From Verrucomicrobiota bacterium (GTDB taxonomy: Bacteria; Verrucomicrobiota; Kiritimatiellia; RFP12; UBA1067), in contig JAHFSX010000021.1 in NCBI GenBank assembly GCA_023269675.1, positions 1-64,000 of the forward strand: DNA of 64,000 nucleotides, in the 5' to 3' direction. Below, in pieces: positions 17,541 through 26,263 of this stretch. The position numbers and the translations under genes were made by a program. The notes beneath the pieces are model-generated. The model saw only the letters and a list, made by a program, of their open reading frames with translations, searched no databases and had not been told where the DNA came from. Positions within the stretch are counted from its first letter, which is position 1. Each line of letters begins with the position of its first letter.

Positions 17541-19082
17541 CTACCCGTGGAGGTCGGACCTCTGTCGGGGCGCAGACCCTGTCGCGCGCGGCGAAAGGAG
17601 GGTGAGCCCGGCTCCGGTAAACGTATTGAACGCGCTTTCGGTACGCGCCAGCAAAGTCTTGAGATCCCTTTTTTCGAGCAGTTTCAGCGTCATCTCATTC
17701 CGCGTGCCGGTGATCTCGATACGGGGATGGTCCAGCAGCAGCTTGAACCACGCTCCGCCCGGCGCATAGTTCATATATTTGGCCAGCTCGGGCACCTCCT
17801 CGATGTCGTCGATCTGCTGATTGACGTCGACGGACTGGGCGTACTTAATGACCAAGGTGTCGCAATACTGGGTAAAAACCTCAAGAAAACGGGCGTCTTT
17901 GACAATGGAGGATCTTCGGATCACCCCCACCTCTGTGGAAATGACATACGCGCCGGGGTCATCTTTATCCTGCGAAATCGTGATGTTCACGTCAAAGTCG
18001 GGCGTTTTTATCGTGGCGGCCCCGTCGCCGCACGAAAAATCGACATCCCGCCGCTTGTAGCCCAGGTGCTGCTGAACCTGTCTGCCGACTTGGTCCGCGT
18101 GCTCTTTGACGTCGTCGCACCCGATTTTCTGAATGAAATCCCCGGCCGCGCTGGAATGCCGGTCCGGTTCCTGATGGAACCGTTTGTTGAATCCGCGCAG
18201 ACTGCGCACCGACCCCACGTCTTCGCCGATCAACAGCGATTCCTTGATCAAACCGTCCAGCGCCGAATCCCCGCGGGAGGCCTTGGCCGCCAGCACCTCG
18301 CACAGGTCGGCGACCACCAGCGCGTCCGCACCGTTGCCGTAGGAGCAAGGTGTCTGCCGCTCAGGACCGGACAGTGTGGCCCTTAAAATCCTCGGCACTT
18401 CGTCTTTCAAATAACGCTGCAGCGACGCTCCGGTGATGACCGCCCCCTTCTCAAACGCATGCGGGGCCTGGCCCGTGAGCGCCTCAATGAGGCAATGACT
18501 CCAGATACCGTGTCTCAACGCCGGGCTAGAGAATGAGACCTCGTCGGCCTGACATGCGGCAAAAGCAACACGGGCCTCGTAATCTGCGCAAAAGCAGGTC
18601 AAGTCATCGGCGAGCAACCGGGGGTCGGCCGGCGGCATGCCGCGCGTCACCGGCAGACCGCCTTGCCGGGCATCGGCAAAAAGGAGCACTTGGCCACCGG
18701 CACAATGACGCAACGCCTGCAGGACTTCACTCAAAGGAAGGCTCGTCGCTTGAAGGTCTCCGCTTTGCGTATCGTATGCTGTGAGGTAACGGTTATCGTC
18801 GAATGCCGCGCCGTGCCCCGCGTAAAAGAAAATGACCCGGTCGCCGGGCTGAACGCCCTGCAGGAAAATCTTCAGGCGTGAGCGGAGGGCTGTCACGGTC
18901 GCGTGACCGCTCACGAGCACGACACAGTCATGGGCGTCTGCCCCCAGCGCCTGCCACGCTTCCACGAACTTTCGAGCATCGTTCTCAGCATGTGCGACGG
19001 GCGGGATCTTCGGATCCAGATAGCTTTCAACCGCAACCGCAAAAACACACGTCCTGAGGCTCATGTCTTTCATTGTCATCAT
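17541..19082 (-). CDS. Caspase-fold (peptidase C14) protein lacking the catalytic cysteine
   Basis: Residues 9-250 match the p20-like caspase/metacaspase fold: CVFAVAVESYLD, NDARKFVEAW, and IFFYAGHGA with catalytic His90. The second catalytic element, normally DACHSG, reads FADARQGG: the Cys position is Arg139 (codon CGG at 18668-18666), so proteolysis is not expected. RHGIWSHCLIEALTG and the later region agree with the fold. Residues ~280-500 form a C-terminal region I do not recognise. The last ~12 residues are encoded by repeat-like DNA. Start ATG 19082 or the adjacent ATG 19079 follows GGAGGAGC. No signal peptide is seen, so it is probably cytoplasmic. A pseudo-protease, scaffold or sensor role is inference. 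Confidence 0.82.
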   Translation of the reverse strand: MMTMKDMSLRTCVFAVAVESYLDPKIPPVAHAENDARKFVEAWQALGADAHDCVVLVSGHATVTALRSRLKIFLQGVQPGDRVIFFYAGHGAAFDDNRYLTAYDTQSGDLQATSLPLSEVLQALRHCAGGQVLLFADARQGGLPVTRGMPPADPRLLADDLTCFCADYEARVAFAACQADEVSFSSPALRHGIWSHCLIEALTGQAPHAFEKGAVITGASLQRYLKDEVPRILRATLSGPERQTPCSYGNGADALVVADLCEVLAAKASRGDSALDGLIKESLLIGEDVGSVRSLRGFNKRFHQEPDRHSSAAGDFIQKIGCDDVKEHADQVGRQVQQHLGYKRRDVDFSCGDGAATIKTPDFDVNITISQDKDDPGAYVISTEVGVIRRSSIVKDARFLEVFTQYCDTLVIKYAQSVDVNQQIDDIEEVPELAKYMNYAPGGAWFKLLLDHPRIEITGTRNEMTLKLLEKRDLKTLLARTESAFNTFTGAGLTLLSPRATGSAPRQRSDLHG

Positions 19083-19417
19083 GCTCCTCCGGGCATTTTC
19101 CGCAAACTGGCCGCCTTTTCCAGAGAGGCTTTTTTTTCAACTTTCATCACGCAGGGCAGTATAGGAGCATCACTTTTCTGGCGCAACGGCAAAAGTCAAT
19201 CTGTCAGCGCCAACTTCTGACGGCCGCGCGCGTGAGCGCCGGGAGCCTCTTAACCCCTTGCCCTCGGACGCGTGGACGGCGGCTCCGCCCCCGCCCCGCA
19301 TCAGGGCTCGACAAGCGGGAAAAGGCGCGGTATTGTTTGCGGGATGCTTAAAGCTGGATACGGGGGACGCGTGTCCGCTTCAGGCAAAACCAAACCAAGG
19401 CTACAAGGAGAGTGTTG
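19083..19417. other. Intergenic region between divergent caspase-like and SGNH genes
   Basis: No gene was found. It holds the candidate promoter at 19158-19186 on the minus strand and the AAGGAG ribosome site for the SGNH gene at 19405-19410. A T-run at 19130-19138 lies in the caspase-like leader. No convincing plus-strand promoter was identified. Confidence 0.5.
19158..19186 (-). promoter_or_regulatory. Candidate promoter of the caspase-like gene
   Basis: On the minus strand TTGCGC (19186-19181) and TATACT (19163-19158) are 17 bases apart, placing the start near 19151 with a leader of about 70 bases. The -10 is strong and the -35 weak. The same TATACT -10 is seen before the 46646 and 54839 genes. 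Confidence 0.4.
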
Positions 19418-20716
19418 ATGAACATGCGAATGACGCTTGTCGGGTGTGTATTGCTGGCCGGGACCCTGGCCCGATGCGAAACGGCGGAGAAGGCCTTCTT
19501 TTTCAAGAACAACGACGCGGTCGTTTTCCTGGGCGACAGCATCACTGAGCAGAAGCTCTACACGACCTACGTCGAAGCCTACATCCTGACGCGCTTCCCT
19601 TCCGACAAGTTCACCTTCCGCAACGTCGGCTGGGGCGGCGACACCGCCTGGCTGCGCAAACGGTTCGCCACGGACGAGAAGGCGCTCTTCGCGGCGACCA
19701 ACGGCGCGCTCGACGCGATGGTCACCCAGGCGGTCGGCGCCGGCCTCGCCCGCGACGTGCTGCCGCTCAAGCCCACCGTCGTGACGGTCGATTTCAGCAT
19801 GAACGATCATGCCTACCAGGCCTTCCGCGAAGACATCTTCCGCGCGCATGTCCGCAGCCAGAAAGAGATCGTCAACGTGCTCACGAAAAACGGGGCGCGC
19901 GTGGCCCTGCTGACGACCCAGCCGATCGAGGACAAGCGGCCCGATCCCGACAAGGATGTCAAAAACCTGTCGCTGCGCAAGTTCTCGGACGGCATCAAAG
20001 AGGTCGCCGCCAAAGAGGGCGCGGCCTTCGTGGACCAGTTCGACCCCTACATGGCGATCATGATGAAAGCCCGCGCCGAGAAGCCCGACGCCCACATCGG
20101 CGGCGGCGACGCGGTCCATCCCGGCCCGGCCGGCCACACCATCATGGCCTGGTCGATCCTCAAAAGCCTGAACGCGCCCGCGCTGGTCTCCTGCGCCGGC
20201 TTCGATGTGGCGCGCTGGTTCGGCGGCAAGGTCACCTGCGAATCGCAGTGCACCCTCTCCAACGTCAAGTACCGCGACGGCGCGCTAAGCTTCGACCGTC
20301 TGGACAAAGCCCTGCCCATGCCGATCGACGTGCGGGCGGTCGCCGCGCTCCAGCTCGCGCCCGTCACGGAGGACCTCAACCGCTACATGCTCAAGGTCGC
20401 GGGCCTGAAAGCCGCCAGTTACGACGTGTCCATCGACGGCTTGAAAGTCACGACCCTCACCAAGGAGGAGCTGGCCAAGGGCTTCAACCTCGCGACCGTC
20501 GCCACGCCCGGCGCGCAGCAGGCCAAGCAGGTGCTCGACCTGGTGTTCAAGAAAAACAACGTCTACTTCGAGCGCTGGCGCAAAGTCCAGCTCGCCAACG
20601 GCGCGCCGGAGCGCCTGGCCGAGCTCGACAAGCAGATCGCCGATCTCGAGTCGCAGATCGACGCCGCGCGCCAGCCCAAATCCGTGCATTTCCAGATCAA
20701 ACCCGTCAGCAAGTGA
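19418..20716 (+). CDS. Secreted SGNH/GDSL hydrolase with C-terminal extension
   Basis: Signal peptide (about residues 1-22) followed by an SGNH hydrolase domain: block I FLGDSITEQ (Ser nucleophile), block II NVGWGGDT (Gly), block III DFSMNDH (Asn) and block V DAVHPGPAGH (Asp/His). About 190 extra residues follow, partly beta-rich and ending in a predicted helical coiled coil (LAELDKQIADLESQID). Such proteins in PVC bacteria are usually carbohydrate esterases removing acetyl groups from polysaccharides; the substrate here is unknown. Start ATG 19418 has AAGGAG 7 bases upstream; the frame is open two codons further but without a better site. It is followed after 14 bases by an exported oxidoreductase, so the two are probably co-expressed. 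Confidence 0.86.
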   Translation: MNMRMTLVGCVLLAGTLARCETAEKAFFFKNNDAVVFLGDSITEQKLYTTYVEAYILTRFPSDKFTFRNVGWGGDTAWLRKRFATDEKALFAATNGALDAMVTQAVGAGLARDVLPLKPTVVTVDFSMNDHAYQAFREDIFRAHVRSQKEIVNVLTKNGARVALLTTQPIEDKRPDPDKDVKNLSLRKFSDGIKEVAAKEGAAFVDQFDPYMAIMMKARAEKPDAHIGGGDAVHPGPAGHTIMAWSILKSLNAPALVSCAGFDVARWFGGKVTCESQCTLSNVKYRDGALSFDRLDKALPMPIDVRAVAALQLAPVTEDLNRYMLKVAGLKAASYDVSIDGLKVTTLTKEELAKGFNLATVATPGAQQAKQVLDLVFKKNNVYFERWRKVQLANGAPERLAELDKQIADLESQIDAARQPKSVHFQIKPVSK

Positions 20717-20730
20717 GGTCACTGAGACAC

Positions 20731-22059
20731 ATGAACACAAACCGTAGAAACTTCCTCAAGGGCGTCGCCGTGGCCGGCATGCCCCTCATCCTGCCGTCCC
20801 GCATCTGGGCCGCGGAGACCCCGCCCAACAGCCGTCCCGGCATCGGCTTCATCGGCATGGGCAAGCAGGCGTCCGGCCTGCTGAGCAACTTCCTGTATCA
20901 GGACGTGCAGGTGCTCGCGGTCTGCGACGTGGACACCACGCGCCGCGAGGCCGCCAAGGCCAAGGTCGATGACTATTACACCAAAAACCCGACCAAGGGC
21001 ACGCCGGGCTGCAAGTCCTACACGGACTTCCGCGAGCTGATCGCGCGCAAGGACATCGACCTGATCTGCATCGCCACGCCCGACCACTGGCATGCGGTCA
21101 TCGCGCTCGCGGCGCTGCGCGCCGGCAAAGACGTCTATTGCGAGAAGCCGCTGACCCACAACGTCCACGAGGCCATCGAGCTGATGAAGGCGGTGGACGC
21201 CAACAAGCGCATCCTGCAGACCGGCTCGATGCAGCGCTCGAGCAAAGAGTTCCGCGTCGCCTGCGAGCTGGTCCTGAACGGCGCCATCGGCAAGGTGGAG
21301 CGCGTCGAGTGCCAGTTCGGCGACCCGGGCAAGCCCTATGACCTGAAAGAGGAGGCGATGGAGCCCGGCCTCGACTGGGACATGTGGCTGGGGCCGGCTC
21401 AGAAAGTCGTCTACAATTCGGAGCTCAGCCCGCGCGGCATCCACAACCACTTCCCGCACTGGCGCAACTACCGCGAGTTCGGCGGCGGCATGGTGACGGA
21501 CTGGGGCGCCCACCACCTCGACATCGCGCAGTGGGGCCTGGGCATGGACAACAGCGGGCCGGTCGAAATCCGCCCGCCCGAGAAAGCCGACGCCAAGCGC
21601 GGCGCCATGCTGGTCTACGCGAACGGCGTCACCGTGACCCATAAGGACGGCTTCGGCGTGCACTTCTTCGGCACCGAGGGCGAGGTGCAGGTCAACCGCG
21701 GCAAGTTCACCTTCACGCGCGACGGCAAGCAGATCGCCAAGTTCACCAAAAAGGAGGACGGCTCGTCGTGTGAAGCGCAGGTCGTGATCGCGGAGCGGGC
21801 CTTCCTGAAGGACGCCAAAACCAAGCTCTATGTCAGCAAGGGACACATCCCGGACTTTCTGGCGTGCGTCAAGAGCCGCCAGAAGCCGATCACCAGCGAA
21901 CAGGTCGGCGGCCGCTCCGCGATCTGCTGCCACCTGATGAACCAGTCCTACTATCACCACGCGAAGATCCTCTGGGACCCCGCCAAGCTCGCCTTGCGCG
22001 ACGGCTCCGGCGACCCCGCCTGGCTGACGCGCGAGTACCGCGGACCCTGGACCGTGTAA
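20731..22059 (+). CDS. Tat-exported Gfo/Idh/MocA family oxidoreductase
   Basis: Twin-arginine signal NRRNFLKG precedes a hydrophobic segment, predicting export of a folded, cofactor-loaded protein. The Rossmann domain has GFIGMGKQASG and VLAVCDVD; ATPDHWHAVIALAA and YCEKPL carry the family EKP motif with its conserved Lys. The C-terminal Gfo/Idh domain includes GGGMVTDWGAHHLDIAQWGLGM. The length is 442 aa. Family members bind NAD(P) and act on sugars or inositols; Tat-exported ones include GH109 glycosidases, which use NAD for an oxidation-elimination mechanism. Whether this one is a dehydrogenase or glycosidase cannot be told. Start ATG 20731; it is 14 bases after an SGNH esterase gene. Confidence 0.88.
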   Translation: MNTNRRNFLKGVAVAGMPLILPSRIWAAETPPNSRPGIGFIGMGKQASGLLSNFLYQDVQVLAVCDVDTTRREAAKAKVDDYYTKNPTKGTPGCKSYTDFRELIARKDIDLICIATPDHWHAVIALAALRAGKDVYCEKPLTHNVHEAIELMKAVDANKRILQTGSMQRSSKEFRVACELVLNGAIGKVERVECQFGDPGKPYDLKEEAMEPGLDWDMWLGPAQKVVYNSELSPRGIHNHFPHWRNYREFGGGMVTDWGAHHLDIAQWGLGMDNSGPVEIRPPEKADAKRGAMLVYANGVTVTHKDGFGVHFFGTEGEVQVNRGKFTFTRDGKQIAKFTKKEDGSSCEAQVVIAERAFLKDAKTKLYVSKGHIPDFLACVKSRQKPITSEQVGGRSAICCHLMNQSYYHHAKILWDPAKLALRDGSGDPAWLTREYRGPWTV

Positions 22060-22123
22060 GACCGTGCCGACGGGTGTGGCGCGACAACGCGCCGCACCCT
22101 TTTTTGTGCACGCCGGACATCCC

Positions 22124-22189
22124 TGGAGGGCGAGACTCTGTCGAGCCGCGGGGCTTGGCTTGACGGCTCGCGGGGACGCACGCCCTCCA
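22124..22189. repeat. Nested inverted repeat before corA
   Basis: Perfect 9-bp outer arms TGGAGGGCG (22124-22132) and CGCCCTCCA (22181-22189) enclose perfect 7-bp inner arms CGAGCCG (22142-22148) and CGGCTCG (22164-22170). The left end resembles DNA at 17547-17572 near the end of the caspase-like gene (TGGAGG, then CTCTGTCG), suggesting a dispersed element. Its right arm includes the A of an ATG that could be mistaken for the corA start. Confidence 0.65.
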
Positions 22190-22230
22190 TGACGCACAAG
22201 CAGCCACGCATCGCAAACGGGAAGCACGCT

Positions 22231-23295
22231 ATGCCCAACAACGTCCACACCCGCCGCGCGAAAGCGGGCCTGCCGCCCGGCACCCTGATCCCCGTAGGCG
22301 AGAAGCGCGTCGACCACACGACCCTCACGCTGATCGAGTACAACGCGGACACCTTCAGCGAGCGCGTCCTGCCCAACGCCGAGGCGTGCCGCGAGCTGAA
22401 GAACAGCTCCGCCGTCCACTGGCTCAACATCGAAGGACTGCACGAGATCGACACGCTGCAGCAGATCGGCGACATCTTCGGGCTCCACCCGCTGGTGCTC
22501 GAGGACATCGCGACCACCGGGCAGCGTCCGCGCATGGAGGACTACGGCGATTACATCCATGTCGTCGTCAAGATGCTCTACCGCCGCGGCGACGAGCGCC
22601 AAACCTTTTCGGAACAGATCAGCCTGATTCTCGGGCCTTTCGGCGTGCTTTCCTTCCAAGAGGTCAAAGGCGACGTGTTCGACCCGATCCGCGAGCGCAT
22701 CCGCGCGGCGAAAGGCCGCGTCCGCGGCGCGGGCCCGGACTATCTGACCTACCGCCTGCTGGATGCGGTCATCGACAACTACTTCATCATCCTCGAAGAC
22801 GTCAACGACCGCGTGGAGCTCATCCAGGAGCAGGTGTCGGACCACCCCGACCCGGCCATCATCCACGACATCCACCAGCTCAAGCGCGACATGATCTTCC
22901 TGCGCAAAGCGCTCTGGCCGGTCCGTGAAGTGGTCAGCGGCCTGCTGAAATCCGAATCCACTCTCATCGTCCCGTCCACCGAAATCTTCCTGCGCGACGC
23001 CTACGAGCACACGGTCCAAGTGATCGACATGATCGAGACCATGCGCGACACGCTCTCCACCGCCCTGGACATCTACCTGTCGAGCATGAGCAACCGCATG
23101 AACGAGATCATGCGCGTGCTGACCGTGATGTCCACCCTCTTCATCCCGCTCACGTTCATCGTGGGCGTTTACGGCATGAACTTCGAACACATGCCGGAAC
23201 TCTCCCTGCGTTACGGCTACGCCGGCGTCTGGGCCGTCATGGGCGTGACGGTCTTCGCCATGTTCGCCTATTTTCGCCGCCAGAAATGGTTCTGA
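22231..23295 (+). CDS. corA: CorA-family magnesium/cobalt transporter
   Basis: Pentameric inner-membrane channel for Mg2+ (also Co2+/Ni2+). A long cytoplasmic domain (about residues 1-290) with VHWLNIEGLHE, HPLVLEDIATTGQRPRMEDYGDY and the helical arm is followed by two C-terminal membrane segments. The signature YGMNF lies at the end of the first (LTFIVGVYGMNF), and the protein ends in the basic RRQKWF. I use ATG 22231 (354 aa), which has GGGAAG upstream. An earlier in-frame ATG at 22189 lies within an inverted repeat and lacks a ribosome site. It is a single-gene unit. Confidence 0.93.
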   Translation: MPNNVHTRRAKAGLPPGTLIPVGEKRVDHTTLTLIEYNADTFSERVLPNAEACRELKNSSAVHWLNIEGLHEIDTLQQIGDIFGLHPLVLEDIATTGQRPRMEDYGDYIHVVVKMLYRRGDERQTFSEQISLILGPFGVLSFQEVKGDVFDPIRERIRAAKGRVRGAGPDYLTYRLLDAVIDNYFIILEDVNDRVELIQEQVSDHPDPAIIHDIHQLKRDMIFLRKALWPVREVVSGLLKSESTLIVPSTEIFLRDAYEHTVQVIDMIETMRDTLSTALDIYLSSMSNRMNEIMRVLTVMSTLFIPLTFIVGVYGMNFEHMPELSLRYGYAGVWAVMGVTVFAMFAYFRRQKWF

Positions 23296-23303
23296 GTCTT
23301 GAC

Positions 23304-23342
23304 GCGCACCCAGGGATGTGCCGTGCGCAGCCTTGCGCATGG
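23304..23342. repeat. REP-like hairpin element, partly deleted copy
   Basis: CCGTGCGCA (23321-23329) and TGCGCATGG (23334-23342) form a stem with one G-T wobble. The upstream GCGCACCCA-GGGA-TGTGC is a damaged first hairpin. Order and spacing match the intact element at 32852-32912, minus its middle hairpin, so the two are members of one dispersed family. Confidence 0.6.
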
Positions 23343-23422
23343 GAGCACCTGTCTCCATTGCGCGCCAACCGGAGCCCTCCGCTGAACCGCCGCCCGTGTC
23401 AATCGATCGAAGTGAGGCAATC

Positions 23423-24427
23423 ATGAAAACAAGTGTCTGTCGTCTGCTGATGGCGCTCTCTGCCCTTGCCGCAACCGCGCAGGAACGCGGCGGAGCCCGG
23501 CCGAGCCCCGCGGCCGGCCGGGCGGCCGCGGTTCCCGAGGGGGTCACGGCATACCGCGACCTGTCCTACGCCACCAACGGCCACGCGCGCCAGAAGCTCG
23601 ACCTGTATGTGCCGGATAAGCCCGCAGCGCCCCTGCCCCTGATCATCTGGGTCCACGGCGGCGGATGGCAGAACGGCGGCAAGGACGGGTGCCCGCCCCT
23701 GCGCCAAGGTTTCCCGGCGCGCGGCTACGCGGTGGCGAGCCTCGATTACCGGCTGAGCGGCGACGCGCTCTTCCCCGCGCAGATCGAGGACTGCAAGGCG
23801 GCGGTCCGCTGGCTGCGCGCCCACGCGCAAGCCTACGGGCTCAACCCCGACCGCTTCGGCGTGTGGGGCAGCTCGGCGGGCGGTCACCTCGTCGCCCTGC
23901 TCGGCACGAGCGGCGACGAAAAGGCGTTCGATGTCGGCGCGGAGCTCGAGGTGTCCAGCCGGGTCCAGGCGGTGTGCGATTTCTACGGGCCGACCGACCT
24001 GGCGCAGATGGACGCGCAGGCGCTGCCGGGCTCGCGCCTCAAGCACGACGACCCCCGCTCGCCGGAGGCGTGCCTGATCGGCGGCCCGATCCAGGAGAAC
24101 AAGGAGAAGGCGGCGCGCGCGAATCCGATCACCTACGTGAAGGCGCGCCCGCTGCCGCCGTTTCTGATCGTGCACGGCGACGCCGATCCGGTTGTGCCTT
24201 GTCATCAGAGCGAGCTGCTCTTCGAGGCGCTCAAGAAGGCCGGCGGCAACGTGCACCTCCATCTCATCCGGGGCGCCGGACACGGCCAGGGCTTCGGCGG
24301 CAGCGCGCTCGACGAGCAGGTCAACAGCTTCTTCGACCGCTGGCTCAAAACCCCGGGTGCGGCCAAGGCCGCGCCCGAGGCCACCCGCAGCGAGGGCGTC
24401 GCCTTCACGCGGAGCGGACCGAGATAA
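23423..24427 (+). CDS. Secreted alpha/beta-hydrolase, carbohydrate-esterase-like
   Basis: A short signal peptide (about residues 1-19) precedes an alpha/beta-hydrolase of the BD-FAE/esterase-lipase group. IIWVHGGGWQNG supplies the HGGG oxyanion hole, VWGSSAGGH the nucleophile elbow GxSxG, HGDADPVVP the acidic residue and GAGHGQGF the catalytic His. The length of 334 aa is usual. Relatives include acetyl-xylan and feruloyl esterases, which fits the polysaccharide-degrading neighbours; the substrate is not shown. Start ATG 23423 follows GTGAGGCAATC. It converges with the sulfatase, sharing a hairpin at 24436-24454. Confidence 0.88.
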   Translation: MKTSVCRLLMALSALAATAQERGGARPSPAAGRAAAVPEGVTAYRDLSYATNGHARQKLDLYVPDKPAAPLPLIIWVHGGGWQNGGKDGCPPLRQGFPARGYAVASLDYRLSGDALFPAQIEDCKAAVRWLRAHAQAYGLNPDRFGVWGSSAGGHLVALLGTSGDEKAFDVGAELEVSSRVQAVCDFYGPTDLAQMDAQALPGSRLKHDDPRSPEACLIGGPIQENKEKAARANPITYVKARPLPPFLIVHGDADPVVPCHQSELLFEALKKAGGNVHLHLIRGAGHGQGFGGSALDEQVNSFFDRWLKTPGAAKAAPEATRSEGVAFTRSGPR

Positions 24428-24435
24428 GCGCGGTC

Positions 24436-24454
24436 CTGCCGCCTAGCGCGGCAG
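24436..24454. terminator. Bidirectional hairpin between convergent esterase and sulfatase genes
   Basis: CTGCCGC (24436-24442) and GCGGCAG (24448-24454) form a perfect 7-bp stem with loop CTAGC. The loop and right arm include the sulfatase stop codon. It sits in the 15-base gap between convergent stops, where a shared terminator is expected; no long U-run is present. Confidence 0.45.
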
Positions 24455-26263
24455 CAGGGTCAGCGTCAGCGCGCGGACGTCCATGACCGTCTTGCCGGTC
24501 ATCTTCAGGGCGCGCAGCGTCAGCGGTCCCCGCCCGCGGCCGAGCGTGAATGTGCCCAGGCGCAACGTCTTGAACTCCTTCACGTACGACTCGCCCTTGC
24601 GCGGCACGCGGTCGTGCTCCGCACCGCGCAGGGGCGGATCGTTCGCGTCCGTAACCGTGCCCTGCACGCGGCTGCCGTTGAGGCTGAGTTCAACCGTCGC
24701 GCCGACATCCGCGGCCGGACAGGTGTAGTCAATGGCCGCCTCGTAGGTTCCGGCCGTCGCCACCTCCACATCCCACGTGATGCTGTCGCCGAGGCCCGTC
24801 CAGTTCTTGAAGAAGGAGCAGTTCGGCGCGTTCGCGCTGCGCTCGATCGCCCCGTGCGGCACGCCGTCGCGGGCGGGCAGCGCGGTGACGGGGAATTCGG
24901 GATACCCCACCGTGAAGGGACGGTCCAGATTCTGCAATCCGGCCAGCACCTCGGCGCGCCAGCGGGCAACGGCCCGGGCGAGGCGCTCGGCCTCTTCCGG
25001 GTGCTGCGCCGCGACATCGGAGGTCTGCTCCGGATCGGCCTGCATGTCGTAAAGCCGCTTCTCGTGATCGAGACGGTAGCGCTGGGTGCGCACGCTGACC
25101 TTGCCGTTCCAGTGCGAGAAGATCAGGCGGTCCGGCCACTCGCCGGCAGGAGCCGCCAGCAGCGGCTTGAGCGACACGCCGTCAAGCGGCTTACCTCCGG
25201 AGAGCGCGATGCCGGCGAGGTCGGCCAGCGTGGGCAGCAGGTCGATCGCGCCGGCGATCTGCGGGATGCGCCGTCCCGCCGGAATGCGCCCGGGCCAGCG
25301 GATCAGGAAGGGCGAGCGCACGCCGCCCTCGTCCGTGCTGCCCTTGATCCCCTTCATGCCGCCGTTCCAGCGCTTGCTGTTGGGCCCGTTGTCGCTGAAG
25401 TAGATCACGATGGTGTTGTCGTCCAGCCCCAGGTCGCTGAGGCGCTGCAGCACGCGCCCCACGTTCCAGTCGATGTTCTCGCACATGGCCAGCGCGGCGC
25501 GCGTGAAGGCCACATCCTGCTGCTGCGGGTCGCGGGCCAGCGGCTGGGGGTCGAGCGTGGCGCACTTGGCGAAGAAGCGGTCCGGCACCTGCATGGGCGA
25601 ATGCGGCGTGTTGAAGGGCAGATAGCAGAAGAACGGCGAACCTTTGTGGGACTCGATAAAACTGAGCGCGTGGTCGGTCAGGTCATCCGCCATGAAACCC
25701 CGGCCTCGCACCGCCTGCCCGTTATGATCCAGCGGCGGATCGAAGTACGTGCCCCAGTGGCCGGAGCAGAACCCGTAAAACTCGTCGAAGCCCCGCCCGT
25801 TGGGATGGTAGGGATACTGCGTGCCGTTGTGCCACTTGCCGAAAGCCCCGGTCGCATACCCCGCCGTCTTGAAAGCGTCCGCGATCGTTCTCTCGTCGAG
25901 ATTCAGCCGCTCGCCGCCGGTCGAGACGTCGCGCACGCCGCCGCGCGGATGGTAGCGTCCGGTCAGGAACTCCGCGCGCGTGGGCGAGCAGACCGGGCAG
26001 ACAAAGAAACGTTCAAGCACCGCACCGTCCCGCGCGAGCGAATCGATGCTGGGCGTCGCCACCGAGGTGTTGCCGTTGACGCTGAGGTCCCCCCACCCCT
26101 GGTCGTCGGAAAGGAGCACCACGACATTGGGCCTGCGCGCGGCCGCCTGCTCGGAACTTGCCCAGACCGGCGCCGCAACCGCGAGGCCGCCGAGCCCGGA
26201 GAGACGCAGGAAGCCTCGACGTGTAAAGTCGCAAATCGGACGGGGTACAGGTTTTCTATTCAT
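24443..26263 (-). CDS. Tat-exported sulfatase (Cys-type, arylsulfatase family)
   Basis: Hydrolyses sulfate esters, probably from sulfated polysaccharides. A twin-arginine signal ([10 protein letters not shown], residues 14-23) precedes the sulfatase domain with metal-binding [10 protein letters not shown] (D53, D54) and the modification motif CSPTR (C92-R96), where Cys becomes formylglycine. [17 protein letters not shown] and [12 protein letters not shown] complete the fold. After about residue 440 comes a ~140-residue C-terminal beta domain. No formylglycine-generating enzyme lies in the window. Its ATG overlaps the stop of the upstream glycosyltransferase gene by 4 bases (26260-26263), so translation is coupled. 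Confidence 0.93.
   Translation of the reverse strand: MNRKPVPRPICDFTRRGFLRLSGLGGLAVAAPVWASSEQAAARRPNVVVLLSDDQGWGDLSVNGNTSVATPSIDSLARDGAVLERFFVCPVCSPTRAEFLTGRYHPRGGVRDVSTGGERLNLDERTIADAFKTAGYATGAFGKWHNGTQYPYHPNGRGFDEFYGFCSGHWGTYFDPPLDHNGQAVRGRGFMADDLTDHALSFIESHKGSPFFCYLPFNTPHSPMQVPDRFFAKCATLDPQPLARDPQQQDVAFTRAALAMCENIDWNVGRVLQRLSDLGLDDNTIVIYFSDNGPNSKRWNGGMKGIKGSTDEGGVRSPFLIRWPGRIPAGRRIPQIAGAIDLLPTLADLAGIALSGGKPLDGVSLKPLLAAPAGEWPDRLIFSHWNGKVSVRTQRYRLDHEKRLYDMQADPEQTSDVAAQHPEEAERLARAVARWRAEVLAGLQNLDRPFTVGYPEFPVTALPARDGVPHGAIERSANAPNCSFFKNWTGLGDSITWDVEVATAGTYEAAIDYTCPAADVGATVELSLNGSRVQGTVTDANDPPLRGAEHDRVPRKGESYVKEFKTLRLGTFTLGRGRGPLTLRALKMTGKTVMDVRALTLTLLPR

Noticed and set aside
20719..23547. A 942-codon minus-strand open frame
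   Set aside because: Antisense to the Gfo/Idh/MocA and corA genes, with no recognisable domain; a GC-driven shadow.
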